DNA of 64,000 nucleotides. Source: Lachnospiraceae bacterium KM106-2. GTDB lineage: Bacteria; Bacillota; Clostridia; Lachnospirales; Lachnospiraceae. Position numbers and translations under genes: made by a program. The stretch spans positions 4,265,501 to 4,329,500 of the forward strand of contig AP018794.1 in the NCBI GenBank assembly GCA_009731425.1. The letters run 5' to 3'. Shown here in pieces: positions 54,508 through 61,787 of the stretch. The notes under the pieces were generated by a model that saw nothing but the letters and a program-made list of their open reading frames with translations, searched no databases and was not told the origin of the DNA. Numbering within the stretch: the stretch's first letter is position 1; each line of letters opens with the position of its first letter.

Positions 54508-55035
54508 ATGAGTTATTTTTTTGATATGGTAAAGGAATTTGTACTACGAGAGTTAAAAAAAGAGGATGGTAAGATTTTAGAAGATACAGAATTATGTTTT
54601 GCATGTGGTCTTTATCTTCGGTTTATGGAATTAAATAAAGAGAAGCCAGCCGTTAAAAAAGTGGTAGAAGGATTAGTGAAGAATAAAGACTTACGTTTAT
54701 TACAAGCTAGTGTGATTGATATTAGATCAAGTAATGAAAATGAGTTAATAGATAAATTAAGAAATATGATAGAAGATTATAGTCCAGAAGGAAAAGAATT
54801 AGATTATGTCATGGAGGATGTAATTAGAAAATCAAGAGGGCTGGATCTATTTGATAAAGAAATTAAGAAGAAAGGGAAAAAGGAGTCAAAAAGCAGTTCT
54901 CTTGTCTGTAAGACCTACAAACTGCCGAAAGAGGTAGTAGACAGCTTTGCAGAAGCGTGTAAAAAGGACGGCGTAAGAATGGGCCCCCAGTTAACCATGT
55001 TAATGGAGGCCTATATACAATCTTGTGATAATTAA
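54508..55035 (+). CDS. hypothetical protein with a C-terminal ribbon-helix-helix-like segment
   Basis: I set the start at ATG 54508 with AGGAG at 54493-54497, because the longer frame runs back into repeat B. The 175 residues are helical and charged, with a lysine-rich hinge (KKKGKKESKSSS). The last ~40 residues, YKLPKEVVDSFAEACKKDG and GPQLTMLMEAYIQS, have the strand-helix-helix spacing of RHH DNA-binding proteins. I do not recognise the N-terminal part. Its end overlaps the convergent cysK gene by 4 bases. Confidence 0.6.
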   Translation: MSYFFDMVKEFVLRELKKEDGKILEDTELCFACGLYLRFMELNKEKPAVKKVVEGLVKNKDLRLLQASVIDIRSSNENELIDKLRNMIEDYSPEGKELDYVMEDVIRKSRGLDLFDKEIKKKGKKESKSSSLVCKTYKLPKEVVDSFAEACKKDGVRMGPQLTMLMEAYIQSCDN

Positions 55036-55934
55036 AGAAGACCGGTGCTAAAATAGCGTTCCATACGGTCAGGGAGTACTGTGGCAACAGTAAGTTCTCT
55101 GGTTGTGTGGGACGCTATTTGCATACTTGCCCATACATTTGCACCAGAGGAAGTGCCACAAAGTAATCCTTGTACTTTGGCTAACATCCGAGTTGTCTCA
55201 AAAGCATCCTCATCCGTTACCTCGACAACTTGATCGATGAGGTTAGTATCTAAGATATCAGGGATGAAGCCGTCGCCAATTCCTTGAATACTATGTAGAC
55301 CTGGTTGATCTCCGAGAAGGGCAGAAACATTTTTCGGTTCCACAGCAATAACCTGTATATTAGGATCTCGTTCTTTTAAATACATACCGATGCCCTGAAG
55401 AGTACCGCCGCTTCCGAGCCCAGAGACAAAGACGTCGATCTTTCCATTCAACTGTTTGTAAAGTTCTGCTGCGGTTGTTTTATAGTGGATGGCCGGATTG
55501 GCTGGATTCTTAAATTGCTGAGGACAGTAATATTGATCAGAGCTTTGAACAAGTTCTTCGGCTTTTGCAACAGCACCTCCGATACTCAGTGTAGGCTCTG
55601 TTAAGATGAGTTCGGCGCCAAGTGCATGGATGATCTTTTTACGTTCTTCGCTCATATTAGCGGGCATAACGATAATGACATGATATCCCTTTCTGACGCC
55701 GGCTAGGGCAAGACCAATACCAGTATTGCCTGAGGTTGGCTCTATGAGAGTCATCCCGGGTTTTAACAGTCCCTTTTGCTCTGCATCTTCGATCATATTT
55801 AAAGCTACGCGGTCCTTAATGCTTCCGCCTGGATTTAAGAATTCTGCTTTTGCAAATATGGAGTAGCCGGTAGACTTCTTTAGATTCATTAAAGGGGTGT
55901 TGCCGATTAAATCTAAAACATTATCCGTTGTCAT
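55032..55934 (-). CDS. cysK: cysteine synthase (O-acetylserine thiol-lyase)
   Basis: The 300-residue fold-type II PLP enzyme has IGNTPLMNL, K40 in NPGGSIKDR as the PLP lysine, PTSGNTGIGLA for the substrate loop and GSGGTLQGIG for the phosphate cup. It makes L-cysteine from O-acetylserine and sulfide. GGAGG precedes the ATG on the minus strand. It has no co-directional neighbour, and its upstream region is shared with the divergent araC-type gene. Confidence 0.93.
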   Translation of the reverse strand: MTTDNVLDLIGNTPLMNLKKSTGYSIFAKAEFLNPGGSIKDRVALNMIEDAEQKGLLKPGMTLIEPTSGNTGIGLALAGVRKGYHVIIVMPANMSEERKKIIHALGAELILTEPTLSIGGAVAKAEELVQSSDQYYCPQQFKNPANPAIHYKTTAAELYKQLNGKIDVFVSGLGSGGTLQGIGMYLKERDPNIQVIAVEPKNVSALLGDQPGLHSIQGIGDGFIPDILDTNLIDQVVEVTDEDAFETTRMLAKVQGLLCGTSSGANVWASMQIASHTTRELTVATVLPDRMERYFSTGLL

Positions 55935-56031
55935 GGAAAACCTCCTTAATCCTTTCTAATATAACATATGTAAGAATAATAGTATTATTGTATTAGTTTT
56001 GCATATTTTTTTATGATTGTGAATGAAGAAC

Positions 56032-56104
56032 AATCGTATTATAATACGACTTGTAATGGTAATTAAATAAGAAAATCGGCTATTTATAATACTAAAATAC
56101 GATT
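56032..56104. promoter_or_regulatory. candidate operator repeats between cysK and the AraC-type gene
   Basis: The palindrome CGTATTATAATACG (56035-56048) and a separate AATACGATT (56096-56104), the inverse of AATCGTATT (56032-56040), lie about 60 bases apart in the divergent intergenic region. Confidence 0.4.
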
Positions 56105-56138
56105 TATAACACTATAGCGATAGATGTGGGGTGAGAAG

Positions 56139-57029
56139 ATGGTACATGAAGAATATATGAAATTGAAGGAAAATGCAACGCATGGTGATTTTATGTTCCC
56201 TTTTGTAAAATATGGAGAACAGAATCCATGCTGCTATACTTGTATTCCGATGCATTGGCATGAGGAAATGGAAATTGTGATCATTGAAGAAGGAGTTCTT
56301 GAGGTTAGTGTAGATCTGAATTCGTTTATTGCTAAAGAAGGAGATATTATTCTTATCATGCCTTATATGCTTCATTCATTTAAGCAATATCAGCATGAGA
56401 AGTTTGTGGCAAATACGATTCTATTTCATATGAGCATTATGAATCATCTAACGACAGATGCCTGTGCGGTGAAGTATTTCACGCCATTTATGGATCATAA
56501 GTATGAAGTACCTTATGTGCTCACAAACCGAGATAAAGGCTATCAAGGAGTACATACATGTCTAAGAGAGATCATGCAGACCTATGATGAGAAAAGAGAG
56601 TGTTATGAGCTGATGATCAAGGCTCAGCTATATAAGTTGTTTGTTCAATTCTTTCGGAATGTATTTGTAAAAAAGAAGAATGAAGTGATTGGAAAAACGG
56701 ATACCATTAAGAATGTAAAAGCAGTGATCGATTATATAGAACAGCATTATATGGAACCGATCACCGTGGATGAACTAGCAGAGATTGTCAATTTTAGTAA
56801 ACATTATTTTATGTGCTTTTTTAAGAAATCAATCGGTATGACTTGTGTTAATTATTTAAATGAATACCGCTTAAACATTGCAACAGATCTATTAGCCAAT
56901 TCGGATATGACCATTATGGAGATTGCAAGCAAGGTTGGGATTGGAAATGTATCATATTTTAATCGGGTATTTAAATCAAAATTTGAAGTAACGCCAAAAC
57001 AATATCGTAGGCGTGTGCTGGAAAAATAG
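56139..57029 (+). CDS. AraC-family transcriptional regulator with cupin sensor domain
   Basis: The start is ATG 56139 after GGGGTGAG; an upstream ATG at 56124 lies within that site. The 296 residues have an N-terminal cupin (PMHWHEEMEIVIIEEGVLEV, residues ~35-100) and a C-terminal double HTH (~195-295) with VDELAEIVNFSKHYFMCFFKK and VGIGNVSYFNRVFKSKF. Such regulators usually sense a small sugar and activate a nearby gene. The MATE gene begins 12 bases downstream, so it is the likely partner. Confidence 0.9.
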   Translation: MVHEEYMKLKENATHGDFMFPFVKYGEQNPCCYTCIPMHWHEEMEIVIIEEGVLEVSVDLNSFIAKEGDIILIMPYMLHSFKQYQHEKFVANTILFHMSIMNHLTTDACAVKYFTPFMDHKYEVPYVLTNRDKGYQGVHTCLREIMQTYDEKRECYELMIKAQLYKLFVQFFRNVFVKKKNEVIGKTDTIKNVKAVIDYIEQHYMEPITVDELAEIVNFSKHYFMCFFKKSIGMTCVNYLNEYRLNIATDLLANSDMTIMEIASKVGIGNVSYFNRVFKSKFEVTPKQYRRRVLEK

Positions 57030-57041
57030 GAGATAGGACTT

Positions 57042-58397
57042 ATGGGAAGAGAGCAAGAAGATTTTGTTCAAAAGACATCATTATTTCATTTGGCATGGCC
57101 CATTTTTGTGGAGACAACATTGGCGATTTTGATCGGTAATGTGGATTCGCTTATGTTAAGCAGGTATTCGGAAACGGCGGTCGGAAGCGTAGGAAATGCA
57201 AATCAGATACTGAATTTATTGACTTTGACCTTTAATATTATTGCGGGAGCGACTGGGGTGATCGTTGCGCAGTATTTAGGTGCTAGACTAAAAGAAAAGA
57301 TCAATGAGATATACTCGGTTGCCATTGTATTTAATTTAGTGATCAGTCTGGCAGTGAGTGGAATTATATTGATCGGGTCCTCTTTTATACTGGGGCTGAT
57401 GCATGTGCCTAAAGAGATGTTGGGAGGGGCGTTAAGTTATCTTCGACTTCTTGGAGGATTCATCTTTCTTCAGGCGGTGTTTAATACTTTCACCCAGATA
57501 TTTCGAAGTAATGGCAGGACAAAGATCGGAATGTTTATTGCCCTCTCGATCAATCTACTAAATATCATCGGGAATTACCTTTTTTTATATGGGCCGCTTC
57601 GCTTCTTAGGATTAGGTGTAACCGGAGTTGCAATTTCTAGTGTAGTCAGCCGTGTTGTAGCTGTATTGGCTGCTATTTACTGTTTTATCAAATATATTGA
57701 TGGAGAGATCTCAATAAAGTATATTCGTCCATTTCCGATGGAGACTTTGAAGAAAATGATTCGCATTGGCGTACCGACTGCAGGCGAAAGTATGTCATAT
57801 AGTTTTTCGCAGCTCATCATTATGTCATTTGTAAATGTATTGGGAACTAGGTCTGTTAATGCGAAGATATTCATGGGGATGCTGACTAATTTTTCTTTCA
57901 TTTATACAACAAGTATTGCCCAAGGTACGCAGATCATTGTAGGACATTTGATTGGGGCAGGTGATGAAAACGAAGCGTATCACAGAGTTTTAAAAGCACT
58001 AAGACAAGGGTTGATCGCATCGATTGGGTTAGCGGTTGTAAATTATCTTTTGAGTCCTTATACATTGCGTATCTTTACGACAGATCCAGAGACGCTCTCA
58101 TTGGCAAATAAAGCAATGGCGATAGCAGTACTGATGGAAACGGGACGTGCTTCTAATCTGGTTGTTATATCCAGTATGCGTTCAGCAGGTGATATTAAGT
58201 TCCCTACTTATCTAGGGATCGCATCCATGTGGGGAATCTCTGCGGGATTCTCCTATATTCTTGGTTTGCACTTTGGGTTTGGTCTTCTTGGAATTATTAC
58301 CGCCATGGCAATGGATGAAGTTATAAGAGGAATCATAGTTATTATTCGATGGATCAGAGGAAACTGGCGAGGAAGAAGTTTGATCACAAGTGAATGA
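57042..58397 (+). CDS. MATE-family efflux transporter
   Basis: The 451 residues contain about 12 TM helices in two pseudo-repeats. The N-terminal HLAWPIFVETTLAILIGNVDSLMLSRYSETAVG segment (read in two parts) and a mid-protein GVPTAGESMSYS are typical of Na+- or H+-coupled multidrug and toxin exporters. It is co-directional with the AraC gene, with GGAGATAGG before the ATG. The substrate is unknown. Confidence 0.9.
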   Translation: MGREQEDFVQKTSLFHLAWPIFVETTLAILIGNVDSLMLSRYSETAVGSVGNANQILNLLTLTFNIIAGATGVIVAQYLGARLKEKINEIYSVAIVFNLVISLAVSGIILIGSSFILGLMHVPKEMLGGALSYLRLLGGFIFLQAVFNTFTQIFRSNGRTKIGMFIALSINLLNIIGNYLFLYGPLRFLGLGVTGVAISSVVSRVVAVLAAIYCFIKYIDGEISIKYIRPFPMETLKKMIRIGVPTAGESMSYSFSQLIIMSFVNVLGTRSVNAKIFMGMLTNFSFIYTTSIAQGTQIIVGHLIGAGDENEAYHRVLKALRQGLIASIGLAVVNYLLSPYTLRIFTTDPETLSLANKAMAIAVLMETGRASNLVVISSMRSAGDIKFPTYLGIASMWGISAGFSYILGLHFGFGLLGIITAMAMDEVIRGIIVIIRWIRGNWRGRSLITSE

Positions 58398-58410
58398 TAG
58401 GTGAATAAAA

Positions 58411-58449
58411 GGCAAGGTTCGGTTCCATACTAGGAATAGAACCTTGCTA
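58411..58449 (+). terminator. hairpin after the MATE gene
   Basis: GCAAGGTTC (58412-58420) pairs with GAACCTTGC (58439-58447), with extra GGTTCC/GGAAT pairing inside. The T tail is weak. Confidence 0.5.
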
Positions 58450-58451
58450 AC

Positions 58452-58494
58452 GTTTATAGATAGGAAAGTCCTCCGAACTTCCCTATCTATAAAC
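58452..58494. repeat. dispersed intergenic repeat, copy C (palindrome only)
   Basis: GTTTATAGATAGG (58452-58464) pairs perfectly with its complement at 58482-58494, enclosing an AAGT/ACTT pair. The GATAGGAAA...CCTATC core matches copies A and B. Confidence 0.6.
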
Positions 58495-58587
58495 AAAAAG
58501 GTTTAAAAATAGAATAGGTGATAGCTACGATAGACCGTGAAAAATGTCGAAGGAAGAATTTAACAAAAGAAAAATGTAATTTAATGC

Positions 58588-58616
58588 TTGACTTTAGTTT
58601 TGAAGTATAGTAAGAT
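58588..58616 (+). promoter_or_regulatory. promoter of the tRNA cluster
   Basis: TTGACT (58588-58593), a 17-base spacer and TAAGAT (58611-58616), 41 bases before tRNA-Gly. Confidence 0.78.
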
Positions 58617-58657
58617 AACTACTGTCGCTGATAACAACAGCAACAAATAATATCCAT

Positions 58658-58728
58658 GCGGGTGTAGTTCAATGGTAGAACACTAGCCTTCCAAGCTAGA
58701 TACGTGGGTTCGATTCCCATCACCCGCT
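58658..58728 (+). tRNA. tRNA-Gly (TCC anticodon)
   Basis: 71 nt: acceptor GCGGGTG with CACCCGC, anticodon TCC in TAGCCTTCCAAGCTA, T-arm GTGGGTTCGATTCCCAT. The first gene of a four-tRNA operon. Confidence 0.95.
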
Positions 58729-58751
58729 TCAGCATGAATCATGTTGAATGT

Positions 58752-58825
<74 letters not shown>

Positions 58826-58829
58826 TTGA

Positions 58830-58901
58830 TGGGCTATCGCCAAGCGGTAAGGCACAGCACTTTGACTGCTGCAGTCGCTGGTTCGAATCCAGCTAGCCCA
58901 G
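58830..58901 (+). tRNA. tRNA-Gln (TTG anticodon)
   Basis: 72 nt: acceptor TGGGCTA with TAGCCCA, anticodon TTG in GCACTTTGACTGC, T-arm GCTGGTTCGAATCCAGC. Confidence 0.95.
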
Positions 58902-58930
58902 TTGCCTATTAATAGGCGAATTGAATAAAT

Positions 58931-59003
58931 GGGATATTAGCTCAGTTGGTAGAGCACTTGACTTTTAATCAAGTTGTCCGGGGTTCGAATCCCCGATGTC
59001 TCA
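58931..59003 (+). tRNA. tRNA-Lys (TTT anticodon)
   Basis: 73 nt: acceptor GGGATAT with ATGTCTC (G-U pairs included), anticodon TTT in TTGACTTTTAATCAA, T-arm CGGGGTTCGAATCCCCG. The last 20-odd bases recur twice downstream, at 59236-59256 and 60689-60712. Confidence 0.95.
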
Positions 59004-59006
59004 TTT

Positions 59007-59036
59007 AAAGGACAAGCATTTGCTTGTCCTTTTTTA
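59007..59036 (+). terminator. terminator of the tRNA operon
   Basis: AAAGGACAAGCA pairs with TGCTTGTCCTTT around a TT loop, ending in T6. Confidence 0.9.
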
Positions 59037-59047
59037 GTGCGTAAAAT

Positions 59048-59066
59048 GATTCGAACCACGGACAAC
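59048..59066 (-). repeat. inverted partial copy of the tRNA-Lys T-arm
   Basis: Read on the minus strand, this 19-base segment matches the variable loop and T-arm of tRNA-Lys (58973-58991) at 18 of 19 positions, in opposite orientation. Confidence 0.6.
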
Positions 59067-59080
59067 GGAGTTGCCTGGGT

Positions 59081-59236
59081 CGCACAAGGTCCGGTGGACC
59101 TTGGTTTGCGAGGACCGTAGCGGAGCGAAGACCGCACAAGGTCCGGTGGACCTTGGTTTGCGACGACCGTAGCGGAGCGAAGACCGCACAAGGTCCGGTG
59201 GACCTCGGTTTGCGAGGACCGTAGCGGAGCGAAGAT
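59081..59236. repeat. three tandem copies of a GC-rich 52-bp unit
   Basis: Units begin at 59081, 59133 and 59185, each opening CGCACAAGGTCCGGTGGACC and closing with GTAGCGGAGCGAAGA. They differ at only a few positions. Each holds an AAGGTCC-GGT-GGACCTT hairpin. GC content is far above the flanks. Minus-strand reading frames across it are by-products of the repeat. Confidence 0.85.
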
Positions 59237-59256
59237 CGAATCCCCGATGTCTCATT
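59236..59256 (+). repeat. second copy of the tRNA-Lys 3' end
   Basis: 21 bases identical to the T-loop-to-discriminator end of tRNA-Lys plus two following bases. It joins directly to the tandem repeat array and is followed by its own hairpin at 59262-59297. Confidence 0.85.
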
Positions 59257-59261
59257 ACCTA

Positions 59262-59300
59262 AAAGCGGAAGTATTGAAAAATCAGTACTTCCGCTTTCTT
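59262..59300 (+). terminator. terminator-like hairpin after the second tRNA-Lys 3' copy
   Basis: AAAGCGGAAGTA (59262-59273) pairs perfectly with TACTTCCGCTTT (59286-59297); a short T-rich tail follows. Confidence 0.65.
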
Positions 59301-59336
59301 ATGTCTAAATGTCCATGACTGAGTATAATGGACTTC

Positions 59337-59513
59337 TTATAAACAGTACTTATCCGTGAGATCTTCGGCTTCCTTATCAGACGTTACTTCTCTGCAATAG
59401 CTTTTAATTATGGTCTGGTAATCTTCGCGAATCTGCTCACCCATGGATTGTCGTGTTTCTGGGTTGAATTTGCAATTTCGCGAAGTATGTTTCTGGTTGT
59501 ATGATTTCTTCAT
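59337..59513 (-). CDS. possible small ORF or gene fragment, 58 aa
   Basis: A hand-read frame on the minus strand starts MKKSYNQKHTSRNCKFNPET and continues with MGEQIREDYQTIIKSYC. It ends near TDKYCL. It has no convincing ribosome site, so it may be a fragment of a lost gene rather than an active one. It fills most of the 355-base gap before the acetyltransferase; the rest shows nothing. Confidence 0.28.
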   Translation of the reverse strand: MKKSYNQKHTSRNCKFNPETRQSMGEQIREDYQTIIKSYCREVTSDKEAEDLTDKYCL

Positions 59514-59611
59514 GATTAAAGACTTTGATATGGAGAGTTGAGTATGCTACTATATAAGAAAGAAATAAATTAGAATTTACATATAAACTTGTTTTTGCGT
59601 CGGAGGAAAAA

Positions 59612-60193
59612 ATGATTAATTATGAAAATATTTATTACGAAAGTAGTACAATTATTGTAAGACCGTTACAGAGTAGTGATTATAAAAGTTTTCTACATGG
59701 ATACAAGCAATTATTACCCTCGAAAAACAGATTTGATGAGGGATGTTTTGATACTGAATTTATGACCTATGACTGGTATATTGAACTGTTGGAAAGACGC
59801 AAGAAAGAAGCAGAAGAGGATTATTGCTATATGCTTAATATTTTCAGGAAAAAAGATAATTTGTCGATAGGATATTGTGATATAACACCACATAGACGCG
59901 AGGAATTTCAATACGCCCGAATCGGATATACAATTCACAATAATTTTTGGGGTTGCGGTTACGGTACAGAAACAGTGAAAGCAATCGTTAATATTGGATT
60001 TAAACAGTTGAATCTGCATCGGCTTGAGGCGCATATTAATTTAGATAATCATATTTCCCAGCATGTGGCAAAAAAGGGTGGGCTATTGTTTGAGAGTGTA
60101 CGGAAAAAATTTATTTTAGAAGATGGTATATGGACTGACAATCAAGTATTTTATGTTAATAATGAAAACTGGAAATCTGATGATGAAGATTGA
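59612..60193 (+). CDS. GNAT-family acetyltransferase (RimJ/RimL type)
   Basis: The 193 residues start after CGGAGGAAA. The sequence IIVRPLQSSDYKSF opens the domain, GYTIHNNFWGCGYGTETVKAIVNIGF carries the acetyl-CoA motif (G-C-G-Y-G-T), and LHRLEAHINLDNHISQHVAKKGG completes the RimJ/L-like pattern. It acetylates an unknown amine; family members modify ribosomal protein N-termini or antibiotics. It lies between the second and third tRNA-Lys 3' copies, so it may be imported cargo. Confidence 0.82.
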   Translation: MINYENIYYESSTIIVRPLQSSDYKSFLHGYKQLLPSKNRFDEGCFDTEFMTYDWYIELLERRKKEAEEDYCYMLNIFRKKDNLSIGYCDITPHRREEFQYARIGYTIHNNFWGCGYGTETVKAIVNIGFKQLNLHRLEAHINLDNHISQHVAKKGGLLFESVRKKFILEDGIWTDNQVFYVNNENWKSDDED

Positions 60194-60292
60194 GATACTT
60201 TTATCATGACTGAGTAGAAAAAGACTTAGCTGAAACTAATAGCTTTATATGATACAATTTAATAAATTTGAATTTGTGGAGGGGGAGTTTAT

Positions 60293-60646
60293 ATGGAAAA
60301 TATAAATAGAATTGACATTGATGAAGATTGGGCTGATTCTACTATCATTGAAGCTGGTGATTTCGTATTTGTTGGATATTGTATGAAGAATGAAGGAAAA
60401 AGGATTGAAGAACAAATGGATGGAGCTTTCGATGTATTAGAAACAAGATTGAAAAGGGTCGGTTTATCATTAGAATCGGTTGTGAAAATGGATTGTCTGT
60501 TTAAGAATATTTCAGATTTAAACTATCTACCAGCAATAATAAAAGAACGATTTCATGGAAAATACCCAACAAGAAAAGCCTATGAAACAACATTTATCAG
60601 AGAGGGAATTGAATTTCAGATTGATGCAATTGCATATAAGAAATAA
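60293..60646 (+). CDS. RidA (YjgF/YER057c/UK114) family protein
   Basis: The 117 residues start after a GGAGGGGGAG site. ADSTIIEAGDFVFVGYC, the helix DVLETRLKRVGLSLESVVKMDCLF and KYPTRKAYETTFI follow the RidA fold. The key arginine of archetypal RidA (near the end, in ARVEVEAIA) appears replaced by EFQIDAIAYKK, so imine deaminase activity is doubtful and it may belong to another Rid subgroup. It also lies between tRNA-Lys 3' copies. Confidence 0.75.
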   Translation: MENINRIDIDEDWADSTIIEAGDFVFVGYCMKNEGKRIEEQMDGAFDVLETRLKRVGLSLESVVKMDCLFKNISDLNYLPAIIKERFHGKYPTRKAYETTFIREGIEFQIDAIAYKK

Positions 60647-60688
60647 AACTGCAGGCCCCTTTCATTACTAGATTTTTAGGAGTCATCA

Positions 60689-60712
60689 GTTCGAATCCCC
60701 GATGTCTCATTT
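60689..60712 (+). repeat. third copy of the tRNA-Lys 3' end
   Basis: 24 bases identical to 58983-59006, covering the T-loop to three bases past the discriminator. The bases before it do not continue the tRNA. Confidence 0.87.
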
Positions 60713-60715
60713 TGC

Positions 60716-60743
60716 AAAGGAAGTATTTATTACTTCCTTTTTT
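60716..60743 (+). terminator. terminator after the third tRNA-Lys 3' copy
   Basis: AAAGGAAGTA (60716-60725) pairs with TACTTCCTTT (60731-60740), followed by T residues. Confidence 0.8.
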
Positions 60744-60784
60744 GTTGTACAATGTTTAACGATCGCATCATTTATGAATATAAT

Positions 60785-61071
60785 GTGATAATTTGGAACG
60801 ATCCAGTTAAGTGTGTACTTGGCATGTTGCTATTTTGTGTGGTAGGAACATGCATTAGATTATTTATATGAGAAGACAAATATAATTTGGATTCCAGCCT
60901 TGGCACCATGGGGCAATGAATGCTATGGCGACGGTTCCAATATTTATGGTAAAAGAATCATATGCAGATAAGATGATGGTTGGACCTGCGAATATTGGTA
61001 TCCTAAGTGGAATTCCATTGTTTATTTGTGTAATCCTCATCTGCAGGAAAAAGAAGAGTGAAAATAATTAA
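60785..61071 (+). pseudogene. decayed CPBP (CAAX protease/Abi) intramembrane protease gene, C-terminal remnant
   Basis: Three frames must be joined to recover the family pattern. A hydrophobic GMLLFCVVGTCIRLF comes first. YEKTNIIWIPALA then starts after a shift, and HGAMNAMATVPIF follows after a further one-base shift. The last frame ends GIPLFICVILICRKKKSENN. The IPALAHGAMNA core is the conserved second metal motif of CPBP proteases. The EExxxR motif and the N-terminal half are absent. Almost certainly non-functional. Confidence 0.75.
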
Positions 61072-61081
61072 GTTTGAGAGG

Positions 61082-61112
61082 AAGTACTAATTCGTTAGTG
61101 CTTTCTTTTTTT
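61082..61112 (+). terminator. terminator after the CPBP remnant
   Basis: AAGTACTAA (61082-61090) pairs with TTAGTGCTT (61095-61103) around TTCG, followed by a T7 run. Confidence 0.82.
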
Positions 61113-61205
61113 GTCTGGTGACAGGATGTAAACGTTCACATACTTTGATTAGTAGTGCTATACTTAAGTATAAGTAATGGTAATTAGGAAGTTAAAGGGG
61201 GATTT

Positions 61206-61628
61206 GTGGTGGAGATTACATATATACAAGCTTCTGATAAGCAGTTCTGGTATCAACTTGATAAACACTTGCCGGAGAGTGAATTTGATAACATTGTATA
61301 TTTAAAGAGAGGATATGTTTTATTCGAAGATGAGAAACCAATTGGGATATTGCGATATAATCTATTCTGGGATAACACTCCATTTTGTACGATGCTCTAT
61401 ATAGTGAAAGAAAAACAAGGATGTGGCTATGGAAGAAGCCTTATGACTTTTTGGGAGAAGGAAATGAAAGATCAAGGTTATGGAATGATCATGACTTCTA
61501 CACAGGTTAATGAGGGGGCGCAGCACTTCTATAGAAAGCTGGGATATGAGGATGCAGGAGGATTAATTATCAAGATTCCAGGGTATGAACAGCCGATGGA
61601 AATGTTTCTGACCAAGGCGATTTTATAA
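61206..61628 (+). CDS. GNAT-family N-acetyltransferase
   Basis: The 140 residues start with GTG; 61206 and 61209 are both GTG codons after GGGGG (61197-61201), and 61209 has the better spacing. The acetyl-CoA loop is EKQGCGYGRSLM, preceded by the beta strand MLYIVKEK and followed by VNEGAQHFYRKLGYEDAG. Substrate unknown. It stands alone between a terminator and a 159-base gap. Confidence 0.8.
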   Translation: MVEITYIQASDKQFWYQLDKHLPESEFDNIVYLKRGYVLFEDEKPIGILRYNLFWDNTPFCTMLYIVKEKQGCGYGRSLMTFWEKEMKDQGYGMIMTSTQVNEGAQHFYRKLGYEDAGGLIIKIPGYEQPMEMFLTKAIL

Positions 61629-61787
61629 CATGAGTTCTCAATTCTCTTGAATGAAAGTAATGCAAGAAGTGGTAAGGGATGTTATAATATTCTTGACGAT
61701 ATATGTCGAAAAACATGTATTGATGAGTTGATAAAAATCATCTAAGGGGGATGATTCTATCAAGAAAATTGAGAGGATGACATAAAT

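Noticed and set aside
59081..59236. CRISPR array
   Set aside because: The copies abut directly with no variable spacers, there are only three of them, and no cas genes are present.
59034..59255. Minus-strand open frames across the 52-bp repeats, with a repeating Arg-Ser-Ser-Leu-Arg-Tyr-Gly pattern
   Set aside because: The frames exist only because 52-bp units lacking stops are repeated; there is no ribosome site and the frames include tRNA sequence.
59314..60216. Direct repeat CATGACTGAGTA flanking the GNAT gene (59314 and 60205)
   Set aside because: Twelve bases with no inverted ends or transposase; chance is not excluded.
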